Source of the DNA: Fidelibacterota bacterium
Lineage (GTDB): Bacteria; Fidelibacterota; UBA8477; JABMPR01
Assembly: GCA_013203185.1 (NCBI GenBank)
Contig: JABMOS010000133.1
Coordinates: forward strand, 1 to 36,954
Reading direction: 5' to 3'
Length of the DNA: 36,954 bases
The notes beneath the pieces were generated by a model. It saw nothing but the letters and a program-made list of their open reading frames with translations, was not told the DNA's origin and did no database searches. The stretch's first letter is position 1; each line of letters opens with the position of its first letter. Of this stretch, positions 16,841 to 24,886 are shown in pieces. Both the position numbers and the translations under genes were made by a program.

Positions 16841-17815
16841 TTAGCCAATAAATCGACCATGTTTGCGCCGTTGGCGCTCCATTATTTTCAATTCACGCTT
16901 TCCAGAAATCACTACCTCATCATTGGGCTTAAAATTCAAGCTTCTGCTTCTTCCACGATAGGGGATTGAGCTCAGTATCAATTTCATGGTTTCCAATCTG
17001 GCTGAATGCTTGCTGTCAGAGCGAATAATATACCAGGGAGCTTCTTTGGAATTGGTCTTTTGAAGCAATTTAAATTTTTTTGCAGAAAACTCATCCCAAA
17101 GTTCCTGGGCTTGAAGATCAACCTCACTCAATTTCCACTGACGCAGTGGATCATTCATGCGTCTCTCAAAGCGTCTATTCTGTTCCTCCTTAGAAACAGA
17201 AAAATAGAGCTTGAGCAATATGGTTTGTGAATCGCTGATAAAGTTCTTCTCATATGAATTCACAGTGTTTAGAAATTCACGATATTCTTTATCTGTACAA
17301 AACCCCATGACAGGTTCAACCAGAGCCCGGTTATACCAGCTTCGATCAAAAAGGACCATTTCACCGACAGAGGGGAATCGCTCAATGTAGCGCTTGAAAT
17401 GAAGTTCTGTTTGCTGGCGTGGTGAAGGTTTCCCCGGTACTTCAACACGATAGCGTTTCTCATTCATATAGCGGGTAAGGCGCCGAATTGTGCCCCCTTT
17501 GCCTGATGCATCTCGGCCATCAAAAAGGATAATCATTTTCTTACCGCTTAGTTCAAGATGTTGCTGCATCTTGATCAATTCTGCCTGATAGGGCTTCAAT
17601 TCTTCATTTTGTTGATATTTCCCCAGGGCCGCATTAATAATGCGATCTTTTTGTTTCTTCTTGAGAACGTCCTTGATCTCATCCATACCTGCTTTTCCAT
17701 CGGAGTGATCAATTTTTCTCTCGGCTTTGCTGATAACCGATCTGATTATATGTTGGGGTTTGGGGTCAGAAACTATGGGCTGTTCTTCTTGCTCAATATT
17801 TTCTTCTTGTGACAT
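16841..17815 (-). CDS. ppk2: PPK2-family polyphosphate kinase, upstream copy
   Basis: A 324-residue PPK2 enzyme and clear paralogue of the next gene. Walker A is DGRDASGKGGTIRR (99-112) and Walker B/catalytic segment VLFDRSWYNRA (154-164). The lid (RRFERRMNDPLRQWK) and APWYIIRSDSK follow in the same order. The N-terminal 70 residues are acidic then lysine-rich, unlike the Pro/Thr/Lys tail of its partner. The C-terminus repeats the ISGKRELKIME motif and then becomes basic. It starts at ATG 17815 with a good GGAG site seven bases upstream (GGAGAGAAGGA). With 17 bases to the second gene the two are almost certainly co-transcribed and might form mixed oligomers. Confidence 0.93.
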   Translation of the reverse strand: MSQEENIEQEEQPIVSDPKPQHIIRSVISKAERKIDHSDGKAGMDEIKDVLKKKQKDRIINAALGKYQQNEELKPYQAELIKMQQHLELSGKKMIILFDGRDASGKGGTIRRLTRYMNEKRYRVEVPGKPSPRQQTELHFKRYIERFPSVGEMVLFDRSWYNRALVEPVMGFCTDKEYREFLNTVNSYEKNFISDSQTILLKLYFSVSKEEQNRRFERRMNDPLRQWKLSEVDLQAQELWDEFSAKKFKLLQKTNSKEAPWYIIRSDSKHSARLETMKLILSSIPYRGRSRSLNFKPNDEVVISGKRELKIMERQRRKHGRFIG

Positions 17816-17838
17816 TCCTTCTCTCCGGAATAGAAATT

Positions 17839-17867
17839 AATATTTATCCTCAACCATACTTTATCAA
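17839..17867 (-). promoter_or_regulatory. Candidate promoter of the PPK2 pair
   Basis: Read leftward, TTGATA (17867-17862) and AATATT (17844-17839) are 17 bases apart, matching the sigma-70 consensus at five and four of six positions. The predicted start near 17832 leaves a leader of about 17 bases that contains the ribosome site. Confidence 0.4.
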
Positions 17868-18053
17868 GCACTGGACATGTTGAAGCAAAGCTCAAATATA
17901 GGACAATGTCTGTTAGATTTGTAGATTAAATCAGGCTGAGAGGGTCGCATTTATCAAGTATTGTTCTCTATTTCGGACATCCAAAGTAACTCCTCGTCCG
18001 ATGTCAAATTGCCCAGAAAATAAACTGATTAGCGCAGCTGCTGCGATGCCTTA

Positions 18054-18839
18054 CTAATTGAATTCGTCGAACAGGACTTTATAAGTCACATAAGAGATAT
18101 TCTTCATTTCAACGCCAGGGGGTAGCGTGACTTCCACTCTAAACAGAGCCGATTCTCCAGTTGAGAGCGAGCTTTCACTGATAACTCCTGAATAAAATGA
18201 ATAGGGCTCACCACTAATGTAGGAGGAGTCCTGGGCAATGATAGTGGTTCGTTTGTCATGGAGGCGGTAGCGAACTCTCACAAAATCTGCCCGACGCAAT
18301 CCTTGGTTGATAACCTGCCCAATGAAGACGCGACTATCCGTATGGCGCTGATCCTCAAATTCACCTTTCAAGACAACATCAGCATGAAGCCGATCAAACG
18401 GTTTAAGTTCCTTAATATTTTCCTGAACAATGGAGAGGGTCCCGATATTGGTCTGAACGATGATCTTATCCATATCCTCGGTAATAATTTTGCCTTGTAC
18501 CACCGTTCCATTTTTTAAGGTGATCTCGCTGATATTTTCAGGAAAATTGACAAGTCGCTTGATCTCTTTGCGAATCCTGGGTGCGCTTAAGTCATCATAC
18601 TCACGCAGTTGAATACGCATACGATCCATATCATTCTGGATTTGATTTACTTCTCTGCGGAGTTCCATGACAAGACTATCGGAGCCTTGAACTCTCACAC
18701 TGGGTTGAAAAAACTCACGTTTGTTTGATCCCTCGCTGGTACCCGTTGTTTTCTTTTTCTTCTGGGAAAAGCCCACCAGGGGTATTAAAACAATTATCAT
18801 GAGTAACAGGATTTTGGAGGGACGTAGATGTACAGTCAT
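18054..18839 (-). CDS. Exported protein with FxLYD-like domain, function unknown
   Basis: A 261-residue exported protein. Residues 1-25 are a signal peptide (hydrophobic ILLLMIIVLIPLVGF, likely cut before QKKKK). A lysine-rich stretch and a heptad-like segment (residues about 55-85) follow. The segment EITLKNGTVVQGKIITEDMDKI resembles small Sm-like barrels that read NGxxxxGKI. The last 110 residues (VFIGQVINQGLRRADFVRVRYRLHD onward, ending in a beta-rich part) resemble an FxLYD domain. I do not recognise the whole protein. The ATG overlaps the upstream lipoprotein stop by one base (TAATG), so the two are probably made together and may act together in the periplasm. No terminator with a T-run is visible after it. 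Confidence 0.72.
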   Translation of the reverse strand: MTVHLRPSKILLLMIIVLIPLVGFSQKKKKTTGTSEGSNKREFFQPSVRVQGSDSLVMELRREVNQIQNDMDRMRIQLREYDDLSAPRIRKEIKRLVNFPENISEITLKNGTVVQGKIITEDMDKIIVQTNIGTLSIVQENIKELKPFDRLHADVVLKGEFEDQRHTDSRVFIGQVINQGLRRADFVRVRYRLHDKRTTIIAQDSSYISGEPYSFYSGVISESSLSTGESALFRVEVTLPPGVEMKNISYVTYKVLFDEFN

Positions 18840-19942
18840 TATTCACGCTCCCATTTGCTTTGGGTTATGCGAGCAACATGCTGCAATTTTTGTTGAAGTT
18901 CAGGATCATCGATGGATGCGACTAAATCCTTAATATCATTATAAAAAATGAAATTATCAGGATTGTCCAAAATATCAATCAACTGGTTTGTGATCACAGG
19001 ATCCTTATAGGCTGAGAGGGAAGTAATTGCTCTCTTACGAAAGCGACTTGGCATCTGATCATCACGTGCCACCTTCACCAGCGCCATTTTTAACTCTGGG
19101 TCATCAAAATTACCCAGTGAGGTTGTGATGGCATCCAGCATCCCATAATAGGTTGCCTGCTCATTGTGCAGAGCATCGATCATGCTTGAGAGGAGCCGTT
19201 CATCCTTCATCTCATCCATAAGGGAGATGGCATAAGTCTTAACCTCGTTCTGAGTGGCAGGATTGCTCAGCATTTCAGCCATAAGACGTGCAACGGCAGG
19301 ATCGTTTTTCGTAGCCAGAATCTCCACGGCTAGATTCCTGATTGAAATATCAATTTTTCTGTTTTTGGCAATGGACATAAGAATGGGTACTACCCGGGCA
19401 TCGTCCATTTTTCCCAGAGTAAGGGTCAGGTTCTGTAGAAAGGAAGCATAGTCTTCAGTAGCATCCGCATATAATTTTAATATGAGGGCAACAGAGCGTG
19501 CATCTACCTGATCTTCAATGATGGTAAACATTTCATCCCGAACTGTAACATAGCCAGACCGGCTCGCGGCCATGGCCTGGAGAACAGTTTTTATATTTTC
19601 CGCATCTTTGGTTTTGCCAAGAGCTTGAACTCCTGTCTGAAAGAGGGTGTAGTCAAGATCGCTACCATCCTTGAGGGAATTCCTGATGGCCTGAAGCCCC
19701 ACTGGATCATTGGATTCAATCACCTTTAGCATGGCTTCTTTGCGAAGCTCTATAGGCAGGGAAGTATCCCTGTAGAAGCTAATTAGATTATTTAAGGCTT
19801 TTTTATTTCCATCTCTATAATCGCTATAAGCTTCATCAATTCCAGCTTTGGTGGTTTCCTTGTTGGAGCTACAATTGGTCAAAGACCCAATAGTCAGTCC
19901 AAGTAAGATGATCAAAAGTACTTGTTTGCTTAAATGCTTCAT
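18839..19942 (-). CDS. HEAT-repeat lipoprotein, function unknown
   Basis: A 367-residue lipoprotein. From ATG 19942 the product begins with a signal sequence (MKHLSKQVLLIILLGLTIG) and a lipobox ending LTNC, with lipidated C24. The rest is a run of helical pairs of the HEAT type; recurring pieces are LRKEAMLKVIESNDPVGL, IRNLAVEILATKNDPAV and FRKRAITSLSAYKDPVI, with D/N-DP-x-x at the repeat turns. HEAT solenoids bind other proteins, so a periplasmic scaffold is the likely role. A GGA motif seven bases before 19942 supports this start over ATG 19954. Lies 74 bases after lpxH and overlaps the following exported protein by one base. Confidence 0.78.
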   Translation of the reverse strand: MKHLSKQVLLIILLGLTIGSLTNCSSNKETTKAGIDEAYSDYRDGNKKALNNLISFYRDTSLPIELRKEAMLKVIESNDPVGLQAIRNSLKDGSDLDYTLFQTGVQALGKTKDAENIKTVLQAMAASRSGYVTVRDEMFTIIEDQVDARSVALILKLYADATEDYASFLQNLTLTLGKMDDARVVPILMSIAKNRKIDISIRNLAVEILATKNDPAVARLMAEMLSNPATQNEVKTYAISLMDEMKDERLLSSMIDALHNEQATYYGMLDAITTSLGNFDDPELKMALVKVARDDQMPSRFRKRAITSLSAYKDPVITNQLIDILDNPDNFIFYNDIKDLVASIDDPELQQKLQHVARITQSKWERE

Positions 19943-20016
19943 GTTGAAATCCATCAATTTCTATTCAAAATATCGTGAAAAGTATCAATTCAGTTTATAG
20001 AAAATACAGGTTGAAG

Positions 20017-20787
20017 TCAAGGTAATTCCCTTTGTTCCAATTGCTTAACATGCCATTGTTTAAGTGATAGATTCACTCCATCAAAATAGCCATAGGTGAA
20101 ATAATTCAAGAAATCGCCAATGGTGAGAAAGGTCTTATTCTCGAACTTTTTCAATTTTGGATAGTGTACATGACCTGTAATGAAAAAATCCGCTCCTTCT
20201 GCAAATCTATCTTCTGCGAACGCATAGTTTTTACGTATTAGATTTAGTTGATCAATTGAAGTCTCTTTGCGATATTTTTTCCTGCTATTCCGAGATAGCC
20301 AGTTGGCGATCCAATGGGTGACATTGGGGTGAAGGAGCCACCTGAATGCCCAGATAAAGAGCGGGTGTTGAATAACACTTCGTAATCGATGATAGCCAAC
20401 ATCTTCTGGATCAAGACCATCCCCATGGTTGAAATAGAACTTCTTGTCAGCATACTCAATGGTGGCTGCCTTCGGGTAAATGTTTACACCAATAGTCTCA
20501 GATAAAAATGGACCTATCCAATAGTCATGATTGCCCCCGAAATAATGGATAGTAATCCCGGCGTCAATCAATTCCCTCATCTTTGAATAGACATCCAGAT
20601 AAGCCTGAGAGACTACATAGCCATATTCAAAATAGAAATCGAACCAATCCCCAACGATAAAAAGGGTGGCCTTTTCTGCTTTTACTTTGTCCAAAAGCAG
20701 GAATAGTTCTTTGCGGCGTTCTCGCTCCATGTCATCTATCTGGATGCGCAAATGCACATCTGAAAGGAAGTATGCTTTATTATTCAT
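20017..20787 (-). CDS. lpxH: UDP-2,3-diacylglucosamine hydrolase-like metallophosphoesterase (LpxH type)
   Basis: A 256-residue calcineurin-like phosphoesterase. All metal-binding blocks are present: D10-x-H12 (LSDVHL), GDWFDF with D47, GGNHDYW with N86 and H87, FNHGD with H121, and GHVHYP near 207-212. The GDWFDFY block and the basic helical region around residues 140-190 fit the LpxH/LpxH2 group, which cleaves UDP-diacylglucosamine to lipid X in lipid A synthesis at the inner membrane. No other lipid A gene is adjacent, so a related phosphoesterase role is possible. It heads a minus-strand group with the HEAT lipoprotein and the FxLYD-like protein, and is divergent from the large peptidase-barrel gene. 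Confidence 0.8.
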   Translation of the reverse strand: MNNKAYFLSDVHLRIQIDDMERERRKELFLLLDKVKAEKATLFIVGDWFDFYFEYGYVVSQAYLDVYSKMRELIDAGITIHYFGGNHDYWIGPFLSETIGVNIYPKAATIEYADKKFYFNHGDGLDPEDVGYHRLRSVIQHPLFIWAFRWLLHPNVTHWIANWLSRNSRKKYRKETSIDQLNLIRKNYAFAEDRFAEGADFFITGHVHYPKLKKFENKTFLTIGDFLNYFTYGYFDGVNLSLKQWHVKQLEQRELP

Positions 20788-20886
20788 TCAGTCAAATTAA
20801 CCAACATCACCTAAAGTACCATGCGAATTGTAGGTTGATAGTCATGTAAACGTTTTAAGTTGGCTGAAATCAGGCTGTCTGAGCGT

Positions 20887-20915
20887 TTGACAATTATCAG
20901 AGTGAAGCTTATCTT
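20887..20915 (+). promoter_or_regulatory. Promoter of the peptidase-barrel/mlaE/radA operon
   Basis: A perfect -35 box TTGACA (20887-20892) and TATCTT (20910-20915) are 17 bases apart. Transcription would start near 20922, leaving a leader of about 41 bases before the ATG at 20963. It is the only good promoter I see before a string of ten same-strand genes. Confidence 0.62.
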
Positions 20916-20962
20916 GATCAGAATTATTGGAACCCAAAGGAGCTCTTGGCATACACCATTAT

Positions 20963-23900
20963 ATGAACAATACTAATTCTATAAAGAACATTCTGATTTT
21001 AGCTGTCATAGGCCTAATCGCCTTTGCCACTCCTGTGGAAGCAAAATACGGAAAAAATAAAGTGCAATATCGTGGGATGGACTGGTCATTTATCCAGACT
21101 CCTCATTTTGATGTCTACTTCTATGATGGGGGCGAATCAATTGCCTACTTCGCAGCGGATGTGGCTGAGAAATCTTACGAGCAGATATCTTATCAATTAG
21201 ACTGGCGGCTGAGCAAACGTATATCCATCCTGGTTTATAACTCCCACAATGATTTCCAGCAAACCAATGTGACTTTGGGCTATTTGCAGGAGGGGATAGG
21301 TGGCTTTACTGAATTATTTAAAAACCGGGTGGTCTTGCCCTTTGAGGGTAGTTATGAACAGTTCAGGCATGTTCTCCATCATGAGTTAACCCATGCCATG
21401 GTCAATGATCTCATCTTTGGTGGAAATGTACAATCCATTGTTTCCGGTAAAATGAGAGTGAACATCCCCTTGTGGTTGAGCGAGGGCTATGCTGAATATT
21501 CATCCCTGGACTGGGATTCCAGAGCCGATATGATTATTCGTGATGCGGCCATCAATGGTAGTCTGCCTCCCATACAATATCTGAATTACTATATGGCCTA
21601 TAAGGGTGGTCAAAGCGTGGTCCGGTATATTGGGGAAACTTTTGGTGTAGAGCGTATTGGAGAGATATTGCATGAAACACGACACTTTAAAGATGTTCCC
21701 AAGGCCATCGAGAATACGCTGCATCTGGATTTGGAGACCTTGACTGATAAGTGGCATTTTTCGGTGAGAAAAGACTATTGGCCAGATATTGAAGGCCGTA
21801 GCAACCTGGATGATGTTGGCCATCGGTTGACAGATCATACAAAAACCAGAAACTACTTTAATGTAAGCCCTGCTATTTCTCCCAATGGGGGCAAGGTCGC
21901 CTTCCTGTCAGATCGATCCGGCTATGCAGATATATACATTATGTCGTCTGATGATGGTCGACAGCTAACCAAAATTATTTCCGGGCAACGAACTGCTGAG
22001 CTGGAGGAGTTAAAATGGCTAAGTCCCGGTCTTTCCTGGGCTCCTGATAACAGGCACCTGGTATTCTCCGCCAAATCTGGTAATGAAGATGCTCTGATTT
22101 TCTTTGATACAGAGAAAGAAACGCGTCATAGCCATAAACTTGGCTTGGACGGGATTTTCACAGCTGCCTGGTCTCCTGATGGAAAAAATGTAGTGTTTTC
22201 AGGACTTAAGGATGGCGCCAGTGACCTGTTTCTCTATTCTATAAAAACCAAAGAGATTACACAACTCACTCGCGATTTATTTTCTGATACACGCCCAACC
22301 TGGTCACCGGATGGTAAGGAGTTGGCCTTTGTATCTGATCGTGGCAACTCACTGCTCACTGGGGTTGTATCCCAAGGCTCTGAGCAATCCCGCGACATCT
22401 TGCGAAATCACGATTTTCGCACCACCGATATTTATACCATGAATATAGAATCAGGCCAAATCACGCGTATCACAGATACACCAGGGAGTGAGGATTCACC
22501 AAGTTATGCCAATACAAGCCCTAAATTGGCCTATACCTCAGATCGCAGTGGGATATGGAATATTTACTTCTATGATTTCGAGACAGATATTGAAGTACCT
22601 GTTACAGATATCATGACTGGTATTTTTCAAATAAGTTGGAGCAAAGACGATTCCAGGCTCGTATTTGCCGGATATGAAAAGGGTGGTTGGGATATTTTTA
22701 CCATGAATAACCCCCTCGATGTAAAAAAACAGCTGAGTGCGCCATCATTTTCAAACTATTTAAAGCGCAAAAATCTTCAACTGGATCTGACATATACGGA
22801 TTCAATGCCAGTTCCAGAGCACAAGATTATCAACCCTTTTGAGACACATGTTTTTGCCTATGGCAATCAGTTTTCAGATTCAAAGGGAACAACTGAGGCT
22901 CCAGAACCAATCGTTTTGAACACCATGGATAGTAGCGGTGCTTATGCTGTGAATAAGTATAAGACCAGATTTACTGTAGACCTGGTGGATGCTCAGGCTG
23001 GATATTCAAACTTTTTCGGTGTCCAGGGCAACGCTCTCATGGTTTTTTCAGATATTATGGGTAATCATCAAATTCAGTTTGGTTTTGAGTTGTACCGTAA
23101 CCTGGATAATTCTGACCTCATGCTGGGATACCACTATTTACCCAACAGAGCCAATTTACACCTGATGTTGTATAATCTTCCTGACGACTATTTGAGTAGA
23201 ACCTTTGACAACTTTTTTGCACTATGGCATTTTAGAAAATACGGATCAGTCATTGGCATCGATTATCCATTCTCGAAATATTCTCGGTTTGAAACCAGTG
23301 TAAATTGGTTGAATATTTATCAGAGTATTTCTTACCTGGATATGACCTACCTGGATCGAGAGAAAGACGATTTCTCAATCAATCAAAGCTATGTACTACC
23401 AGAAGTGAAGCTGAGTTTTGATAATGTATTGTATGGTAGTCTTTATCCTGTCTCCGGATGGCGGATGGAAACCAGTTTTCGATTCTCCCCTGACATGCCA
23501 AACTCGTCACGCCAATTTGCAACCTTCAGAACAGATGTTCGAAGATATATCAAGGTCGCCAGAGAATACTCTTTTGCCCTGAGAGCTTCTGCAGCCAGTA
23601 GCTATGGCAAGACCCCTGAAACATTTATGGCAGGTGGAATTTCAAACTGGATCAACTACAGAATGGATAGTGCTTATCTGGATATTATATCAGATTATGA
23701 AGATCTCTACTTTTCTGAATACGTGGTGCCAGTTCGAGGCGTTCCCTATTTTGCATATACTGGTAATCATTACACAGCCTTCAATGCTGAATTTCGCTTC
23801 CCCTTTATTGAATATCTCTCAGTCAAGTGGCCAATTTCCATGGTTATTGGAAACGTCAGAGGAGAACTGTTCAGTGACTGGGTGAAAACCTGGAATGCTG

Positions 23901-24091
23901 AGCAAATAGAAGGTTTAAGTCTTCCTGAAATCCTTTTTAAGGGGCAAAATAACAGTTACTGGGGAACCGGCTTCGGAATGCGCATGAATCTGGGAATTTT
24001 TGTGCTGCGATATGATATGGCTTTTGATATGTCCGAAGAAACAATGTGGGCGTACCGACAGCATATCTGGTCCCTGGGTCTGGACTTTTAA
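20963..24091 (+). CDS. Exported peptidase-like / TolB-like propeller / Omp85-like barrel protein
   Basis: A 1042-residue envelope protein with three parts. A signal peptide covers residues 1-28 (NILILAVIGLIAFATPVEA). Residues about 30-285 are a peptidase-MA-like domain with zinc motif HELTH (140-144) and downstream LSEGYAEY giving E174, the expected third ligand. Residues about 295-595 hold WD40/PD40-type propeller blades as in TolB (SPNGGKVAFLSDRSG, WSPDGKNVVFSG, WSPDGKELAFVSDRG, WSKDDSRLVFAG). Residues about 665-1042 are beta strands whose end (FGMRMNLGIFVLRYDMAFDM) resembles Omp85/BamA barrels. The catalytic residues look intact, so it may be an active outer-membrane-tethered protease; the substrate is unknown. 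The ATG at 20963 is chosen because it starts the signal peptide; an upstream TTG at 20927 would sit within about five bases of the predicted transcript start. Its stop overlaps mlaE by one base. Confidence 0.85.
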   Translation: MNNTNSIKNILILAVIGLIAFATPVEAKYGKNKVQYRGMDWSFIQTPHFDVYFYDGGESIAYFAADVAEKSYEQISYQLDWRLSKRISILVYNSHNDFQQTNVTLGYLQEGIGGFTELFKNRVVLPFEGSYEQFRHVLHHELTHAMVNDLIFGGNVQSIVSGKMRVNIPLWLSEGYAEYSSLDWDSRADMIIRDAAINGSLPPIQYLNYYMAYKGGQSVVRYIGETFGVERIGEILHETRHFKDVPKAIENTLHLDLETLTDKWHFSVRKDYWPDIEGRSNLDDVGHRLTDHTKTRNYFNVSPAISPNGGKVAFLSDRSGYADIYIMSSDDGRQLTKIISGQRTAELEELKWLSPGLSWAPDNRHLVFSAKSGNEDALIFFDTEKETRHSHKLGLDGIFTAAWSPDGKNVVFSGLKDGASDLFLYSIKTKEITQLTRDLFSDTRPTWSPDGKELAFVSDRGNSLLTGVVSQGSEQSRDILRNHDFRTTDIYTMNIESGQITRITDTPGSEDSPSYANTSPKLAYTSDRSGIWNIYFYDFETDIEVPVTDIMTGIFQISWSKDDSRLVFAGYEKGGWDIFTMNNPLDVKKQLSAPSFSNYLKRKNLQLDLTYTDSMPVPEHKIINPFETHVFAYGNQFSDSKGTTEAPEPIVLNTMDSSGAYAVNKYKTRFTVDLVDAQAGYSNFFGVQGNALMVFSDIMGNHQIQFGFELYRNLDNSDLMLGYHYLPNRANLHLMLYNLPDDYLSRTFDNFFALWHFRKYGSVIGIDYPFSKYSRFETSVNWLNIYQSISYLDMTYLDREKDDFSINQSYVLPEVKLSFDNVLYGSLYPVSGWRMETSFRFSPDMPNSSRQFATFRTDVRRYIKVAREYSFALRASAASSYGKTPETFMAGGISNWINYRMDSAYLDIISDYEDLYFSEYVVPVRGVPYFAYTGNHYTAFNAEFRFPFIEYLSVKWPISMVIGNVRGELFSDWVKTWNAEQIEGLSLPEILFKGQNNSYWGTGFGMRMNLGIFVLRYDMAFDMSEETMWAYRQHIWSLGLDF

Positions 24092-24864
24092 TGCAAAAAC
24101 TAGTTCGGCTGCTAGGTCGTGAAACCATTGGTCTGATAGCCAACATTGGTGAGGTATTCATTCTCCTCGGTCAGGCTTTAAAAAATGTACGCTACTTCCA
24201 CCAGGACCGGGTTTTATATAACGAACAGCTCTATCGATTGGGAGTGAAGGCACTTCCCCTGGTAAGCATCATCGCTGTTTTTGCTGGTGCAGTGGCAGGA
24301 TGGCAGGGTGCCTATCAATTGGAAGATACACTCCCTCCAAGGTTTTTTGGGCAGATTGTGGCAGTAGGCATATTGTCTGAGATGGGACCTGTCTTAACGG
24401 CATTGGTATTAGCAGGAAGAAATGGCTCATCCATTGGAGCTGAGCTCGCTACCATGAAGGTTACCGAGCAGATTGATGCCCTGGAAGTTATGGCCATCGA
24501 TCCAATTCGACATCTCGTAGCACCACGTGTGGTCGCCATGATCATTATGATGCCCCTCTTGGTTGTGGTTGCTGATATTATTGCTCTGTTTACAGCCGCA
24601 ATAATAGGTGATGCCTTTTTTAATATCAGCATCCCCATGTTTTTCAACTCATTTCAATCAGTGTTTGTTTTTAGTGAGGATGTGATCCCTGGTCTGGCCA
24701 AAGCCCTGACCTTCGGAATCTCCATCGGCTTGATTAGTTGCTGGGTTGGTTTGAAAGCTACCCGGGGTGCCACTGGAGTAGGTAAAGCAGCCATTCAAGC
24801 ATTTGTTATTTCAGCCACTCTCATTCTGGTGAATGATTACGCGGTAGCAACCCTCGTTTTTTAA
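24091..24864 (+). CDS. mlaE: MlaE-family ABC transporter permease
   Basis: A 257-residue membrane protein of the MlaE/YrbE family, the permease of MCE-type lipid transporters. Hallmarks include PLVSIIAVFAGAVAGWQGAYQL, EMGPVLTALVLAGRNGSSIGAELATMKVTEQIDALEVMAIDP (the conserved cytoplasmic coupling loop with E-Q-I-D-A-L) and about five hydrophobic segments. ATG 24091 overlaps the stop of the barrel gene (TAATG), and the family N-terminus starts here; a longer frame from 24046 lies inside that gene. Neither the ATPase (MlaF) nor the MCE protein (MlaD) is in the window, which is unusual. The coupling to an outer-membrane protein suggests a link between lipid movement and that protein; this is inference. 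Confidence 0.92.
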   Translation: MQKLVRLLGRETIGLIANIGEVFILLGQALKNVRYFHQDRVLYNEQLYRLGVKALPLVSIIAVFAGAVAGWQGAYQLEDTLPPRFFGQIVAVGILSEMGPVLTALVLAGRNGSSIGAELATMKVTEQIDALEVMAIDPIRHLVAPRVVAMIIMMPLLVVVADIIALFTAAIIGDAFFNISIPMFFNSFQSVFVFSEDVIPGLAKALTFGISIGLISCWVGLKATRGATGVGKAAIQAFVISATLILVNDYAVATLVF

Positions 24865-24886
24865 AGAAAGTCAGTAAATAAAGAAT

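Noticed and set aside
17974-18005. Overlapping inverted repeats CGGAC/GTCCG and GACATC/GATGTC between the FxLYD-like and PPK2 genes
   Set aside because: The arms are five to six bases and mutually exclusive. A TTGACA there has no acceptable -10 at 16-18 bases, so no function is claimed.
18033-18045. CGCAG-CTG-CTGCG hairpin after the FxLYD-like gene as a terminator
   Set aside because: The stem has only five pairs with a three-base loop, and no T-run follows on the minus strand.
20927-20962. TTG-initiated extension of the peptidase-barrel gene
   Set aside because: The predicted transcript starts at about 20922 and a proper signal peptide begins only at ATG 20963.
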